The position numbers were made by a program, and so were the translations under genes. This document shows positions 15,835-23,134 of a DNA stretch of 64,000 nt, in pieces. Under the pieces are notes generated by a model. That model made no database searches, was not told the origin of the DNA, and worked only from the letters and a program-made list of their open reading frames with translations. The stretch comes from Nocardioides lijunqiniae (GTDB lineage Bacteria; Actinomycetota; Actinomycetes; Propionibacteriales; Nocardioidaceae), in the NCBI RefSeq assembly GCF_015024225.1, contig NZ_JACJGM010000007.1, forward strand, positions 124,001-188,000, read 5' to 3'. Position 1 is the stretch's first letter. Each line of letters opens with the position of its first letter.

Positions 15835-16901
15835 GACGCTCCCCCCAGCCAGTCGGTGAGGACGCGCGCACAGCTGCGGATCTGGTCGACGGCCACGTGC
15901 TCCTCCTGCTTGTGCGCCAGCATCGGGTCGCCGGGGCCGAAGTTGACGGCCGGGACGCCCAGGGCGGTGAACCGGGCGACGTCGGTCCAGCCGAACTTGG
16001 GGTTGACCTCACCGCCGACCGCCTCGATGAACGCCTTGGCCGCGGGACGGTCGAGGCCCGGCAGGGCGCCCGGCGAGGTGTCGGTGAGCGTCACCTCGAA
16101 GCCCTCGAAGAACTCGCGCACGAAGGCCTCGGCCTCGGCCTCGGAGCGGTCGGGGGCGAAGCGGAAGTTGACCTCGACCACGCACTCGTCGGGCAGGACG
16201 TTGCCGGCGACGCCGCCGCGCACGAAGACGGCGTTGAGCCCCTCGTGGTACTCCAGCCCGTCGATGACCGGCAGCCGCGCCTCGTAGGAGTTGAGCCGGG
16301 CCAGGATCTCGGCCGCCTTGTGGATGGCGTTGACGCCCTTCCAGCTGCGGGCGGAGTGGGCCCGCTCGCCCGTCGTACGGACGTCCACGCGCAGCGTGCC
16401 CTGGCAGCCGGCCTCGACGACGGCGTTCGAGGGCTCCATCAGGATGGCGAAGTCGGCGGCGAGGAGCTCGGGGTGGCGCTGGCTCAGCAGGTGCAGCCCG
16501 TTGTACTCCGCGTCGATCTCCTCACCCTCGTAGAGCACGAAGGTGAGGTCGCGGTTGGGTGCTGTGACGGTCGCCGCCAGCTGGAGGATGACCGCGTCGC
16601 CGCCCTTCATGTCGCAGGTGCCGAGCCCGTGCAGCAGCCCGGTGGCCTCGTCGAGGCGGCTGGGGAGGTTGTCGTTGAGGGGCACGGTGTCGAGGTGGCC
16701 GGCGATGACCACGCGCTCGCCGAGGCCGAGGTCGGTGCGCGCGACGACGGTGTTGCCGAGCCGGGTCACGGTGAGGTGGGTCAGCGGCGTCAGCGCCGCC
16801 TCCACGACGTCGGCGATCGCCTGCTCGTCCCGGCTCACCGACTCGATGTCGACGAGCTGCCGGGTGAGGGTGACGACGTCGCCTGTCAGGTCGAGCTGCA
16901 T
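15831..16901 (-). CDS. dapE: Succinyl-diaminopimelate desuccinylase
   Basis: 356-residue M20 metallohydrolase that removes succinate from N-succinyl-L,L-diaminopimelate in lysine and peptidoglycan precursor synthesis. Metal-binding motifs are 'AGHLDTVP' (about 71-78), 'GTCDMKGGDAV' and 'LYEGEEIDAEYNGL' with the catalytic Glu pair. The ATG at 16901 is preferred; an upstream extension would run through the KstR-like palindrome. It heads a coupled dapE-LOG-DivIVA operon. The other succinylase-pathway genes dapD (30783) and dapC (34053) are also in the window. Confidence 0.93.
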   Translation of the reverse strand: MQLDLTGDVVTLTRQLVDIESVSRDEQAIADVVEAALTPLTHLTVTRLGNTVVARTDLGLGERVVIAGHLDTVPLNDNLPSRLDEATGLLHGLGTCDMKGGDAVILQLAATVTAPNRDLTFVLYEGEEIDAEYNGLHLLSQRHPELLAADFAILMEPSNAVVEAGCQGTLRVDVRTTGERAHSARSWKGVNAIHKAAEILARLNSYEARLPVIDGLEYHEGLNAVFVRGGVAGNVLPDECVVEVNFRFAPDRSEAEAEAFVREFFEGFEVTLTDTSPGALPGLDRPAAKAFIEAVGGEVNPKFGWTDVARFTALGVPAVNFGPGDPMLAHKQEEHVAVDQIRSCARVLTDWLGGAS

Positions 16902-16960
16902 GGCGCCAGTCAACCAGCCCGACGGTGCCGGCCGGTGGCCCGCGGGGCGACTTCCCTGAA

Positions 16961-16978
16961 ACTGGAACACGTTCTAGT
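16961..16978. promoter_or_regulatory. KstR-like palindrome upstream of LLM oxidoreductase
   Basis: ACTGGAACACGTTCTAGT is an inverted repeat (ACTnGAAC/GTTCnAGT). It fits the TnnAACnnGTTnnA core recognised by KstR-type TetR regulators of sterol and lipid catabolism in actinobacteria. It ends nine bases before the ATG of the LLM gene and lies 59 bases upstream of dapE on the other strand. No KstR gene is in the window. Confidence 0.55.
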
Positions 16979-16987
16979 GTACGGACC

Positions 16988-17833
16988 ATGCGCAACGGAC
17001 TCGTCCTGTTCACCTCCGACCGCGGCATCCGGCCGGCCACCCTCGGCGCGGCCGCGGAGGAGCGCGGGTTCGACACGTTCTACGTGCCCGAGCACACCCA
17101 CATCCCGGTGAAGCGGCAGGCCGCGCACCCCGGCACCGGGGACGAGTCGCTGCCCGACGACCGCTACCTGCGCACGCTGGATCCATGGGTCTCCCTGGCG
17201 ACGGTCGCGCAGGCCACCTCGCGGATCCGGCTCTCCACCGCGGTCGCGCTGCCCGTGGAGTCCGACCCGATCACGCTGGCCAAGCAGATCGCCACGCTCG
17301 ACCACCTCTCCGGCGGTCGCGTCGAGATCGGCGCCGGGTTCGGCTGGAACACCGACGAGCTCGCCGACCACCACGTCCCGGCCGGGCGCCGGCGCACGGT
17401 GCTGCGGGAGTACGTCGAGGCGATGCGCGCACTGTGGACGCAGGAGGAGGCGTCGTACGACGGCGAGTACGTCTCGTTCGGGCCGTCGTGGGCCTACCCC
17501 AAGCCGGCCGCCCACATCCCCCTGATCATCGGCGCCGGCGGCGGACCCAAGACGTTCGCGTGGATCTCCGCGCACGCCGACGGCTGGATGACGACCCCCA
17601 CCCAGCAGGACATCTCGGGCCAGATCGAGGCGCTCAAGACCGCCTGGGCCGAGGCGGGGCGCGAGGGTGCGCCGGAGATCCGGATCCTGATCGCCTTCCG
17701 GCCGGACCCCGCGGACCTGGCCGCCTGGGCCGAGCAGGGCGCCACCGAGCTGATCTGGGGAGTGCCCGACAAGGAGGAGGCGGAGGTGCTGGGCTCGCTC
17801 GACCGCCTCGCCGGACGGCTCGGTCTGGGCTGA
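16988..17833 (+). CDS. LLM-class F420-dependent oxidoreductase
   Basis: 281-residue TIM-barrel oxidoreductase of the bacterial luciferase-like superfamily, probably using coenzyme F420. 'GFDTFYVPEHTHIPV' (residues 17-31), 'LDPWVSLATVAQATSRIRLSTAVALP' (about 58-83) and 'HLSGGRVEIGAGFGWNTDEL' (about 101-120) are typical. The C-terminal part shows 'GAGGGPKTFAWISAHADGWM'. The ATG at 16988 lies directly after the KstR-like palindrome, suggesting repression linked to lipid or sterol breakdown (inference). Substrate is not predictable from sequence. It ends 26 bases before the first tandem secreted-protein upstream box. Confidence 0.9.
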   Translation: MRNGLVLFTSDRGIRPATLGAAAEERGFDTFYVPEHTHIPVKRQAAHPGTGDESLPDDRYLRTLDPWVSLATVAQATSRIRLSTAVALPVESDPITLAKQIATLDHLSGGRVEIGAGFGWNTDELADHHVPAGRRRTVLREYVEAMRALWTQEEASYDGEYVSFGPSWAYPKPAAHIPLIIGAGGGPKTFAWISAHADGWMTTPTQQDISGQIEALKTAWAEAGREGAPEIRILIAFRPDPADLAAWAEQGATELIWGVPDKEEAEVLGSLDRLAGRLGLG

Positions 17834-17859
17834 CCCCTACGTCCTGCGGCGACGCGAGT

Positions 17860-17931
17860 TGAGGGATCACCCCTCATGCCCCGGCGTCGCCGCGCAAGGA
17901 GTGTGGCGGGACCGGCCGCGACGGAGCGGCC
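17860..17931 (+). promoter_or_regulatory. Upstream box and 5'-UTR hairpin, copy 1
   Basis: TGAGGG-N5-CCCTCA at 17860-17876 is a perfect palindrome, followed after 37 bases by the hairpin GGCCGC-N6-GCGGCC at 17914-17931. The ATG follows 20 bases after the hairpin. Copies 2 and 3 upstream of the paralogous genes keep the same parts and spacing. Confidence 0.75.
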
Positions 17932-17951
17932 CCCAGCCAAAGGACAGCACC

Positions 17952-18584
17952 ATGCTCCGCAACACCCGGGCCCTGCCCGCCGCGCTCGTCGTGGCCGTCG
18001 TCCTGCTCGTCGCCGTGGCCGGCGGCGCCACCGCCGCCAAGCTCATCACCGGCAAGCAGATCAAGAACGGCACGGTCACCAGCGCCGACCTGAGGAACAA
18101 CAACGTCTCCGGCACCGACCTCAAGAACGGCAGCGTCGGCAGCGCCGACCTCGCCAACGGTGGCGTCGCCCTGGCCGACCTCGCCCCCCAGGCGCGCACG
18201 TCGCTCAAGTCTGACTCCCACGACGGCCTGCTCATCGCGGTCCCGACGTGCAACGACAACACCCTGGTGACCTGCGAAAACCTCCTCACCGTGCCGGTCG
18301 TGCCGGGCACCCAGCTGGTCACCGCGAGCGGCGACTTCGACAACATGGACGCCGACAACGCCATCAACAACACCTGCGGCCTGGTCCAGGGCGGCGTGCT
18401 GCTGAACGTGACCCGCTTCGTCCTCACGCCCAACTTCCAGCCCGGCGAGGTCGAGAACTTCACCCTGCAGCAGGTGATCACGGTGCCGGACGCCTCGCAG
18501 CCCGTGCACCTGCGCTGCAGCGAGGGCGACGACGACACGCTGCGCCTGGTGCGCCCCCGCCTGACCTCGATCAAGGTCAGCTGA
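17952..18584 (+). CDS. Secreted tandem paralogue 1 with decapeptide repeats
   Basis: 210-residue exported protein. Residues 1-29 form a signal peptide (ALVVAVVLLVAVAGGATAA). After 'LITGKQIKNGTV' comes a run of ten-residue units of the form N(G/N)(S/T)VxxxDL (NGTVTSADL, NNNVSGTDL, NGSVGSADL, NGGVALADL), which resemble two pentapeptide-repeat rungs each. The C-terminal half (about 75-210) looks beta-rich with paired Cys at 'PTCNDNTLVTCENL', 'NNTCGL' and 'LRCSEG', suggesting disulphides. Function unknown. Two paralogues follow in tandem. Start ATG has an AGGA site in 'AAAGGACAGCACC'. Confidence 0.85.
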   Translation: MLRNTRALPAALVVAVVLLVAVAGGATAAKLITGKQIKNGTVTSADLRNNNVSGTDLKNGSVGSADLANGGVALADLAPQARTSLKSDSHDGLLIAVPTCNDNTLVTCENLLTVPVVPGTQLVTASGDFDNMDADNAINNTCGLVQGGVLLNVTRFVLTPNFQPGEVENFTLQQVITVPDASQPVHLRCSEGDDDTLRLVRPRLTSIKVS

Positions 18585-18692
18585 CCGCTCCGAGGAGCGC
18601 CGGCCCGTTCCGTCCGGGGCGGGCCGGCGGCATGTCCCCGCCGGCACCCCCAGGCACCCCCAGACACCCCCAGGCACCCCCCAGCCGGAACT

Positions 18693-18765
18693 TGGGGGTC
18701 CGACCCTCATGCCCCGGGGGTGCCGACACCAGCAGGCTTGCCACATCGGCCGCAACGGAGCGGCC
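18693..18765 (+). promoter_or_regulatory. Upstream box and 5'-UTR hairpin, copy 2
   Basis: TGGGGG-N5-CCCTCA at 18693-18709 (one mismatch from a perfect palindrome) is followed after 38 bases by GGCCGC-N6-GCGGCC at 18748-18765, with the ATG 18 bases further on. Between stop of paralogue 1 and this box is a C-rich run with repeated CAGGCACCCC. Confidence 0.75.
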
Positions 18766-18783
18766 CCGTCGAAGGAAAGAACC

Positions 18784-19440
18784 ATGCTTCGCAACGTCCG
18801 GGCGCTGCCCGCAGCCATCCTCGTCGCCGTCGCGCTGATCGTCGCCGTGGCCGGCGGCGCCACCGCCGCCAAGCTCATCACCGGCAAGCAGATCAAGAAC
18901 GGCACCGTCACCACCCAGGACGTCAGGAACGACAGCCTCACCACCCAGGACGTCCGCAACCAGTCCCTCACCGGAGGCGACGTCCAGGACGGCTCCGTCA
19001 CCGGCGTCGACGTCGCCAACGGCTCGGTCCGGGGCGCCGACCTCGCCGCCGACGCCAGGAACCAGGCGAAGGTGACCGTGGGCACCAACACGTTCGTCCC
19101 GTCCTGCGCAGGCCAGGAGCTCGTCGGGTGCGAGCCCCTCGTCGACATGCCCCTGACGGCGGGCACCTGGCTGGTCAGCGCCACCCTGACGGTGAACAAC
19201 ATCCACGGACAGCCCACCTCCGACGGCAACCGCTGCGGCCTGCTCGAGCTCGACGCGCTTCTCGGCTACGCGTCCCACGCGCTCGCGCCCAACAACACGC
19301 CGCACGAGGGCGAGACGCTCGCGTTCACCCAGGTCGTGACCGCGACCCAGCCCACCGGCGTGACGGTCAGGTGCACCGAGCAGCCCGGCGAGGCCCTGCG
19401 CGCGATCAGCCCGACGGTCTCCGCGGTCAAGGTCAGCTGA
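18784..19440 (+). CDS. Secreted tandem paralogue 2 with decapeptide repeats
   Basis: 218-residue paralogue of the preceding gene. The signal peptide and 'KLITGKQIKNGTV' segment are almost identical at the DNA level to copy 1, showing a fairly recent duplication. The repeat part has six ten-residue units (NGTVTTQDV, NDSLTTQDV, NQSLTGGDV, DGSVTGVDV, NGSVRGADL). The C-terminal domain has four conserved Cys (PSCAGQELVGCEPL, GNRCGL, VRCTEQ) in the same order as copies 1 and 3, and ends 'SPTVSAVKVS'. No membrane anchor or sorting signal is visible, so it is probably released or wall-associated. Function unknown. Confidence 0.85.
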   Translation: MLRNVRALPAAILVAVALIVAVAGGATAAKLITGKQIKNGTVTTQDVRNDSLTTQDVRNQSLTGGDVQDGSVTGVDVANGSVRGADLAADARNQAKVTVGTNTFVPSCAGQELVGCEPLVDMPLTAGTWLVSATLTVNNIHGQPTSDGNRCGLLELDALLGYASHALAPNNTPHEGETLAFTQVVTATQPTGVTVRCTEQPGEALRAISPTVSAVKVS

Positions 19441-19473
19441 CCCCTTCCCACCCGCCCCCAGCCCTCACCGAAC

Positions 19474-19545
19474 TGAGGGTCCGCCCCTCATGCGTGCGGG
19501 GTGCCCCTCGACAAGTCTCCTCACATCGGCCGCAACGGTGCGGCC
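19474..19545 (+). promoter_or_regulatory. Upstream box and 5'-UTR hairpin, copy 3
   Basis: TGAGGG-N5-CCCTCA at 19474-19490 is a perfect palindrome, followed after 37 bases by GGCCGC-N6-GCGGCC at 19528-19545; the ATG is 21 bases downstream. The loop of the hairpin is AACGGT here and AACGGA or GACGGA in the other copies. Confidence 0.75.
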
Positions 19546-19566
19546 CTCATCAGAAGGAACAGAACC

Positions 19567-20223
19567 ATGATTCGCAACCTCCGAGCCCTCCCCGCCGCAC
19601 TCCTGGTCGCCGTCGTGCTCGTCGCCGCGATGGCCGGCGGCGCCACGGCCGCCAAGATGATCACCGGCAAGCAGATCAAGAACAACACCGTCACGACCAA
19701 GGACATCAAGAACAACAACCTGACGTCCAAGGACGTGCGCAACAGCACCCTGACCGGCGGCGACGTCAAGGACAACAGCCTGTCCGGCGCCGACGTCGCC
19801 AACGGCAGCGTGAGCGCCGCCGACCTCGCCGCCGACGCCAAGAACGAGGTGCGCACCAGCGACCTCGGCGACTCCAACCTGGTCACCTGCGCCGACAACG
19901 GTCTCAGCAACTGCCTCGCCATCACCGGGCTCTCGCTTCCCGCGGGCACCTGGCTGGTGACCGGCACGATGACCCTGCTGAACCTCGACAACGCCCCGAC
20001 GGACGACTTCAACCGTTGCGGTCTGGTCAGCGCCAGCACCCTGCTGGCCGAGGCGAGCACGCCGCTGGCCGCGGAGGGCGGTCCGGGCGAGTCCGAGACG
20101 GTCGCGTTCACCCAGGTCGTCCAGGCCGCGGGCACCGTCGGCGTCTCCCTGCGCTGCAGCGAGCAGGTCGGCGAGAACATGCGCGCCGGCAGCCCGACCC
20201 TCACCGCGGTGAAGATCAGCTGA
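19567..20223 (+). CDS. Secreted tandem paralogue 3 with decapeptide repeats
   Basis: 218-residue third copy. Signal peptide to about residue 29, then 'KMITGKQIKNNTV' and ten-residue units (NNTVTTKDI, NNNLTSKDV, NSTLTGGDV, DNSLSGADV, NGSVSAADL), Lys/Asn-rich where copies 1 and 2 are Gly-rich. The C-terminal domain keeps the four Cys (VTCADNGLSNCLAI, FNRCGL, LRCSEQ) and ends 'SPTLTAVKIS'. It is followed by a ~100-bp nested palindrome. The three copies share upstream control elements, so they are likely co-regulated but from separate promoters. Function unknown. Confidence 0.85.
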   Translation: MIRNLRALPAALLVAVVLVAAMAGGATAAKMITGKQIKNNTVTTKDIKNNNLTSKDVRNSTLTGGDVKDNSLSGADVANGSVSAADLAADAKNEVRTSDLGDSNLVTCADNGLSNCLAITGLSLPAGTWLVTGTMTLLNLDNAPTDDFNRCGLVSASTLLAEASTPLAAEGGPGESETVAFTQVVQAAGTVGVSLRCSEQVGENMRAGSPTLTAVKIS

Positions 20224-20233
20224 TCGCGCTCAC

Positions 20234-20334
20234 GCGCTGACGTTTCACCAAGGTATGTCGCTGGAGCGTCACTTCCCTCGGGCTGCAGACAGAGGGAAGT
20301 GACGTCGTCCCTGCATACCTTGGGGAAACAGCGC
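20234..20334. repeat. Nested palindrome P1, left flank of TetR-ABC cassette
   Basis: Outer arms GCGCTGACGTTTCACCAAGG / CCTTGGGGAAACAGCGC with TATG next to each, inner arms CGTCACTTCCCTC and GAGGGAAGTGACG around a short loop. It lies in the convergent gap between the third secreted paralogue and the TetR gene. A near-identical element (P2) lies at 23032-23130 at the other end of the cassette. Confidence 0.8.
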
Positions 20335-20376
20335 CGCTCACCTCCACCGCTGGCCCGTCGGACCACCTCCGACGGG

Positions 20377-21141
20377 TCAGCGGTTCTTCGCGTCCAGGTG
20401 GGCCAGCAGGCCGTCGACGATGCGGGCCAGCCCGAACTCCAGCTCCCGACCCGGGTCGCTCGCCGCCTGGTAGGCCTCCCCGGCCGCCTGCCCCACGCGG
20501 CCGGCGAGCGGGTAGGAGCGGTGGGCCATCACCTCGCCGAGGGTCTCCGCGTTGGCCTGCCACCACTCGAGGTCGGTCATCCCGGACTCGCGCTGCGCCT
20601 GGCGTACGGCGTGCTCGGCGCGCGCGATGTTGCTGGCGAAGCCGACCAGGAGCGAGACCGCCTGGTCCATCTCCAGGTCGTCGAGGCCGACGCCCTCGAG
20701 CGCCGAGAGCTGCCACTCGTAGCGGTCGGCCATGTGGGGGCCCAGCCACGGCCGCACGCCCGACACGTCCAGCAGCCACGGGTGCGCCCGCACGTCGGCG
20801 TACTGGGTGAGCGCAACCAGCTCGAGCCGCCCGCGCAGGTCGTCGGCGGGCAGGGCGGGCAGCTCCGTGCGCCCGAGCGCCTGGTCGACCATCAGGACGA
20901 CGAGCTCGTTGCGCCCCGGCACGTAGGTGTAGAGGGTCATGGCACCCAACCCCACCGCGGCGGCGAGCCGGCGCATGGACAGCGCGCCCAGCCCGTCGCG
21001 GTCCGCGATCTCGATCGCCGCGTCGACGACCTCGTCGACGCTGAGGCGCTGCTGGGGTCCCCGCCGCGTCGTGGGCGCGTCGCCGGACGGCACGACGTGG
21101 CGCCACAGCAGCCTCAGGGACGGGTCGGGATCGGCGGGCAC
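20377..21141 (-). CDS. TetR-family regulator (TetR_C_1 type)
   Basis: 254-residue repressor. The HTH lies in residues 32-80 ('RLSVDEVVDAAIEIADRDGLGALSMRRLAAAVGLGAMTLYTYV'), preceded by a 30-residue tail. The C-terminal ligand-binding domain has the TetR/ActII type layout with 'DLEMDQAVSLLVGFASNIARAE'. It is divergent from an ABC exporter and two copies of a palindromic site lie between them, so it very probably represses both and responds to an exported drug or lipid. The ATG at 21141 overlaps no other signal; a shorter start is possible. Confidence 0.9.
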   Translation of the reverse strand: MPADPDPSLRLLWRHVVPSGDAPTTRRGPQQRLSVDEVVDAAIEIADRDGLGALSMRRLAAAVGLGAMTLYTYVPGRNELVVLMVDQALGRTELPALPADDLRGRLELVALTQYADVRAHPWLLDVSGVRPWLGPHMADRYEWQLSALEGVGLDDLEMDQAVSLLVGFASNIARAEHAVRQAQRESGMTDLEWWQANAETLGEVMAHRSYPLAGRVGQAAGEAYQAASDPGRELEFGLARIVDGLLAHLDAKNR

Positions 21142-21157
21142 GCCCTCAGCCTAACTT

Positions 21158-21223
21158 CTTCGTACGGCGTACGGCATAAATGCTAGGGTGTGCCGGTTCG
21201 TCATCTCCGTACGTCGTACGAAG
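21158..21223. promoter_or_regulatory. Twin TetR operators between repressor and ABC exporter
   Basis: CTTCGTACGGCGTACGG at 21158-21174 and its inverted copy CCGTACGTCGTACGAAG at 21207-21223. Each core CGTACG-N-CGTACG is itself a palindrome. The two sites flank the AT-richer segment with GCATAAATGCTAGGGT, which probably holds the divergent promoters. The right-hand site lies 13 bases before the exporter ATG. Confidence 0.8.
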
Positions 21224-21236
21224 TAGAAGGAGCCCC

Positions 21237-22235
21237 ATGCCCACCACCACCCCACCCCCTGGTCCCACCGCCGCCGTGTCCGCGCGCGGCCTGCGCAAGC
21301 GCTACGGCGACACCGTCGCCCTCGACGGCTTCGACCTCGAGGTCCGGGCGGGGACGGTGCACGCCCTCCTGGGCCCGAACGGCGCCGGGAAGAGCACGGC
21401 CGTCCACACGCTCGCGACCCTGACCCGCTGCGACGACGGCGAGGCCACCGTGGCAGGGCACGACGTACGTCGCGAGCCGCACCGGGTGCGTGCGGCGATC
21501 GGCCTGGTCGGCCAGGCCGCGGCCCTCGACGAGGTGCTGCACGGTCGGGAGAACCTCGTGATGTTCGGCCGGCTGCACGACCTGTCGATCGGCGAGGCCC
21601 GGGCACGGGCCGACGAGCTCCTCGTGACGTTCGGCCTGGCCGACGCCGCCGACCGCAAGGTCTCGACGTACTCCGGGGGGATGCGGCGGCGGCTCGACAT
21701 CGCGTGCGGCCTGGTGCTGCGCCCGAGGGTGCTGTTCCTGGACGAGCCGACGACCGGCCTCGACCCGCGGGCGCGGCACGAGGTCTGGGAGACCGTACGG
21801 CGCGTGGTCGCCGCCGGGACGACCGTGCTCCTGACCACGCAGTACCTCGACGAGGCCGACCAGCTGGCACACCGGATCACCGTGATGGGGGCCGGGCGGG
21901 TCATCGCCGAGGGCACGGCGAGCGAGCTCAAGGGCCGCCTCGGCGGGGACCGGGTGATCGTCACGGCCGCCGCGGACGTCGACCTGGAGCGACTGCGGGC
22001 CGTCCTGGGCGGGACGGCCGACGCCGAGCGGCACCAGGTGAGCGTCGAGGCAGGCGCCGCCGGCGGGGGCGCGGCCCTGAGCGCCGCCGTGCGCGCGATG
22101 GACTCCGCGGGGCTCGCCTTCGACGACGTCCTGCTGCGGCGACCGACGCTCGACGAGGTGTTCCTGCACCTCACCGAGCCCAGCACCAGCACCAGCACCA
22201 GCACCACCGCCCCCAGCACCGGAGGAGACCGATGA
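21237..22235 (+). CDS. ABC transporter ATPase, DrrA-like
   Basis: 332-residue ATP-binding subunit of an exporter. Walker A 'GPNGAGKST' (about residues 42-50), signature '[10 protein letters not shown]', Walker B '[13 protein letters not shown]', and the DrrA-type extension with '[13 protein letters not shown]' near the C-terminus. DrrA/DrrB systems export antibiotics or lipids. The C-terminal tail is a Ser-Thr run (STSTSTSTT) from an AGCACC repeat, probably a linker. The ATG at 21237 has AAGGAG upstream. It overlaps the permease start by ATGA. Confidence 0.92.
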   Translation: MPTTTPPPGPTAAVSARGLRKRYGDTVALDGFDLEVRAGTVHALLGPNGAGKSTAVHTLATLTRCDDGEATVAGHDVRREPHRVRAAIGLVGQAAALDEVLHGRENLVMFGRLHDLSIGEARARADELLVTFGLADAADRKVSTYSGGMRRRLDIACGLVLRPRVLFLDEPTTGLDPRARHEVWETVRRVVAAGTTVLLTTQYLDEADQLAHRITVMGAGRVIAEGTASELKGRLGGDRVIVTAAADVDLERLRAVLGGTADAERHQVSVEAGAAGGGAALSAAVRAMDSAGLAFDDVLLRRPTLDEVFLHLTEPSTSTSTSTTAPSTGGDR

Positions 22236-23038
22236 CCGGCACCCCGACCCACACCCTGGCTCGCACGGCACGGCACAGCTGGGTCGTCACCCAGCGCGAC
22301 CTGCGGCACTGGGTCCGCGAGCCGTGGGGACCGATCTTCGGCATCGCCTTCTCGATCATGCTGCTGCTGGTCTTCGGCTACCTCTTCGGCGGTGCCATCG
22401 CGCTGCCCGGCGGCGGCGACTACCTGCCGTACCTGCTGCCCGGCATGTTCGCCCTGACCATGCTCTTCGGCATCGAGACCACGATGGCCGCGGTCACGAC
22501 CGACTCCAAGCGCGGCATCACCGACCGCTTCCGCTCCCTGCCGATGAGCAGCGTCGCCGTGCCGCTGGGTCGCGCGGGCGCCGACCTCGCCAACTCCGCG
22601 ATCGCGCTGGCGGTGCTGATGGTGGGCGGGCTGTTCGTGGGCTGGCGCATCGACGGCGGCGCCGGCCAGGCGCTGCTCGCGGTCGGGCTGCTGCTCTGGC
22701 TGCGCTTCGCGATGCTGTGGCTGGGGATCTACCTCGGGCTGACCTTCCGCGGCGAGGGCTCGATGGCCGCCGTGCAGGTGCTCGTGTGGCCGATCGGCTT
22801 CCTGTCCAACCTGTTCGTCGCCCCGGAGACGATGCCGGGCTGGTTGGCGTTCCTCGCCCAGTGGAACCCGGTCTCCGCCACGGCGGCCGCCTGCCGCGAG
22901 CTCTTCGGCAACCCGACCGGCATCACCGACGGCGTCCTCGCCGACCACGCGCTGCTGCTGGCGCTCGCCTGGCCCGCGGTGCTGGTCGCGGTGCTGGTGC
23001 CGCTCTCGGCGCGGGCGTACCGCGGGCTCGCGCGCTGA
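22232..23038 (+). CDS. ABC-2 type permease, DrrB-like
   Basis: 268-residue permease with six predicted membrane helices and the ABC2_membrane pattern: '[33 protein letters not shown]' near the N-terminus, '[21 protein letters not shown]' between helices two and three, and '[15 protein letters not shown]' before the last pair, the DrrB-type re-entry region. It would form a dimeric channel with the ATPase encoded just upstream (ATGA overlap). The last codons and TGA stop lie within the left arm of palindrome P2 (GCGCTGACG). Confidence 0.92.
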   Translation: MTGTPTHTLARTARHSWVVTQRDLRHWVREPWGPIFGIAFSIMLLLVFGYLFGGAIALPGGGDYLPYLLPGMFALTMLFGIETTMAAVTTDSKRGITDRFRSLPMSSVAVPLGRAGADLANSAIALAVLMVGGLFVGWRIDGGAGQALLAVGLLLWLRFAMLWLGIYLGLTFRGEGSMAAVQVLVWPIGFLSNLFVAPETMPGWLAFLAQWNPVSATAAACRELFGNPTGITDGVLADHALLLALAWPAVLVAVLVPLSARAYRGLAR

Positions 23039-23130
23039 CGTTTCACCAAGGTATGTCGCCAAAACGTCACTTCCCTCGGGCTGCAGCCCGAGGGAAGTGA
23101 CGCTTTCCCTGCATACCTTGGTGAAACGGC
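23032..23130. repeat. Nested palindrome P2, right flank of TetR-ABC cassette
   Basis: Outer arms GTTTCACCAAGGTATG (23040-23055) and CATACCTTGGTGAAAC (23112-23127) are perfect over 16 bases. The inner part 23065-23102 is a perfect 38-base palindrome (CGTCACTTCCCTCGGGCTG and its complement). The element contains the permease stop codon and ends five bases before the ileS stop, in a convergent gap. It is the better preserved copy of P1. Confidence 0.85.
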
Positions 23131-23134
23131 GCCG

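Noticed and set aside
17952..20223. Collagen-like or adhesin repeats
   Set aside because: The units are ten residues long with N-x-V/L and D-L positions, not Gly-x-y; no sorting motif.
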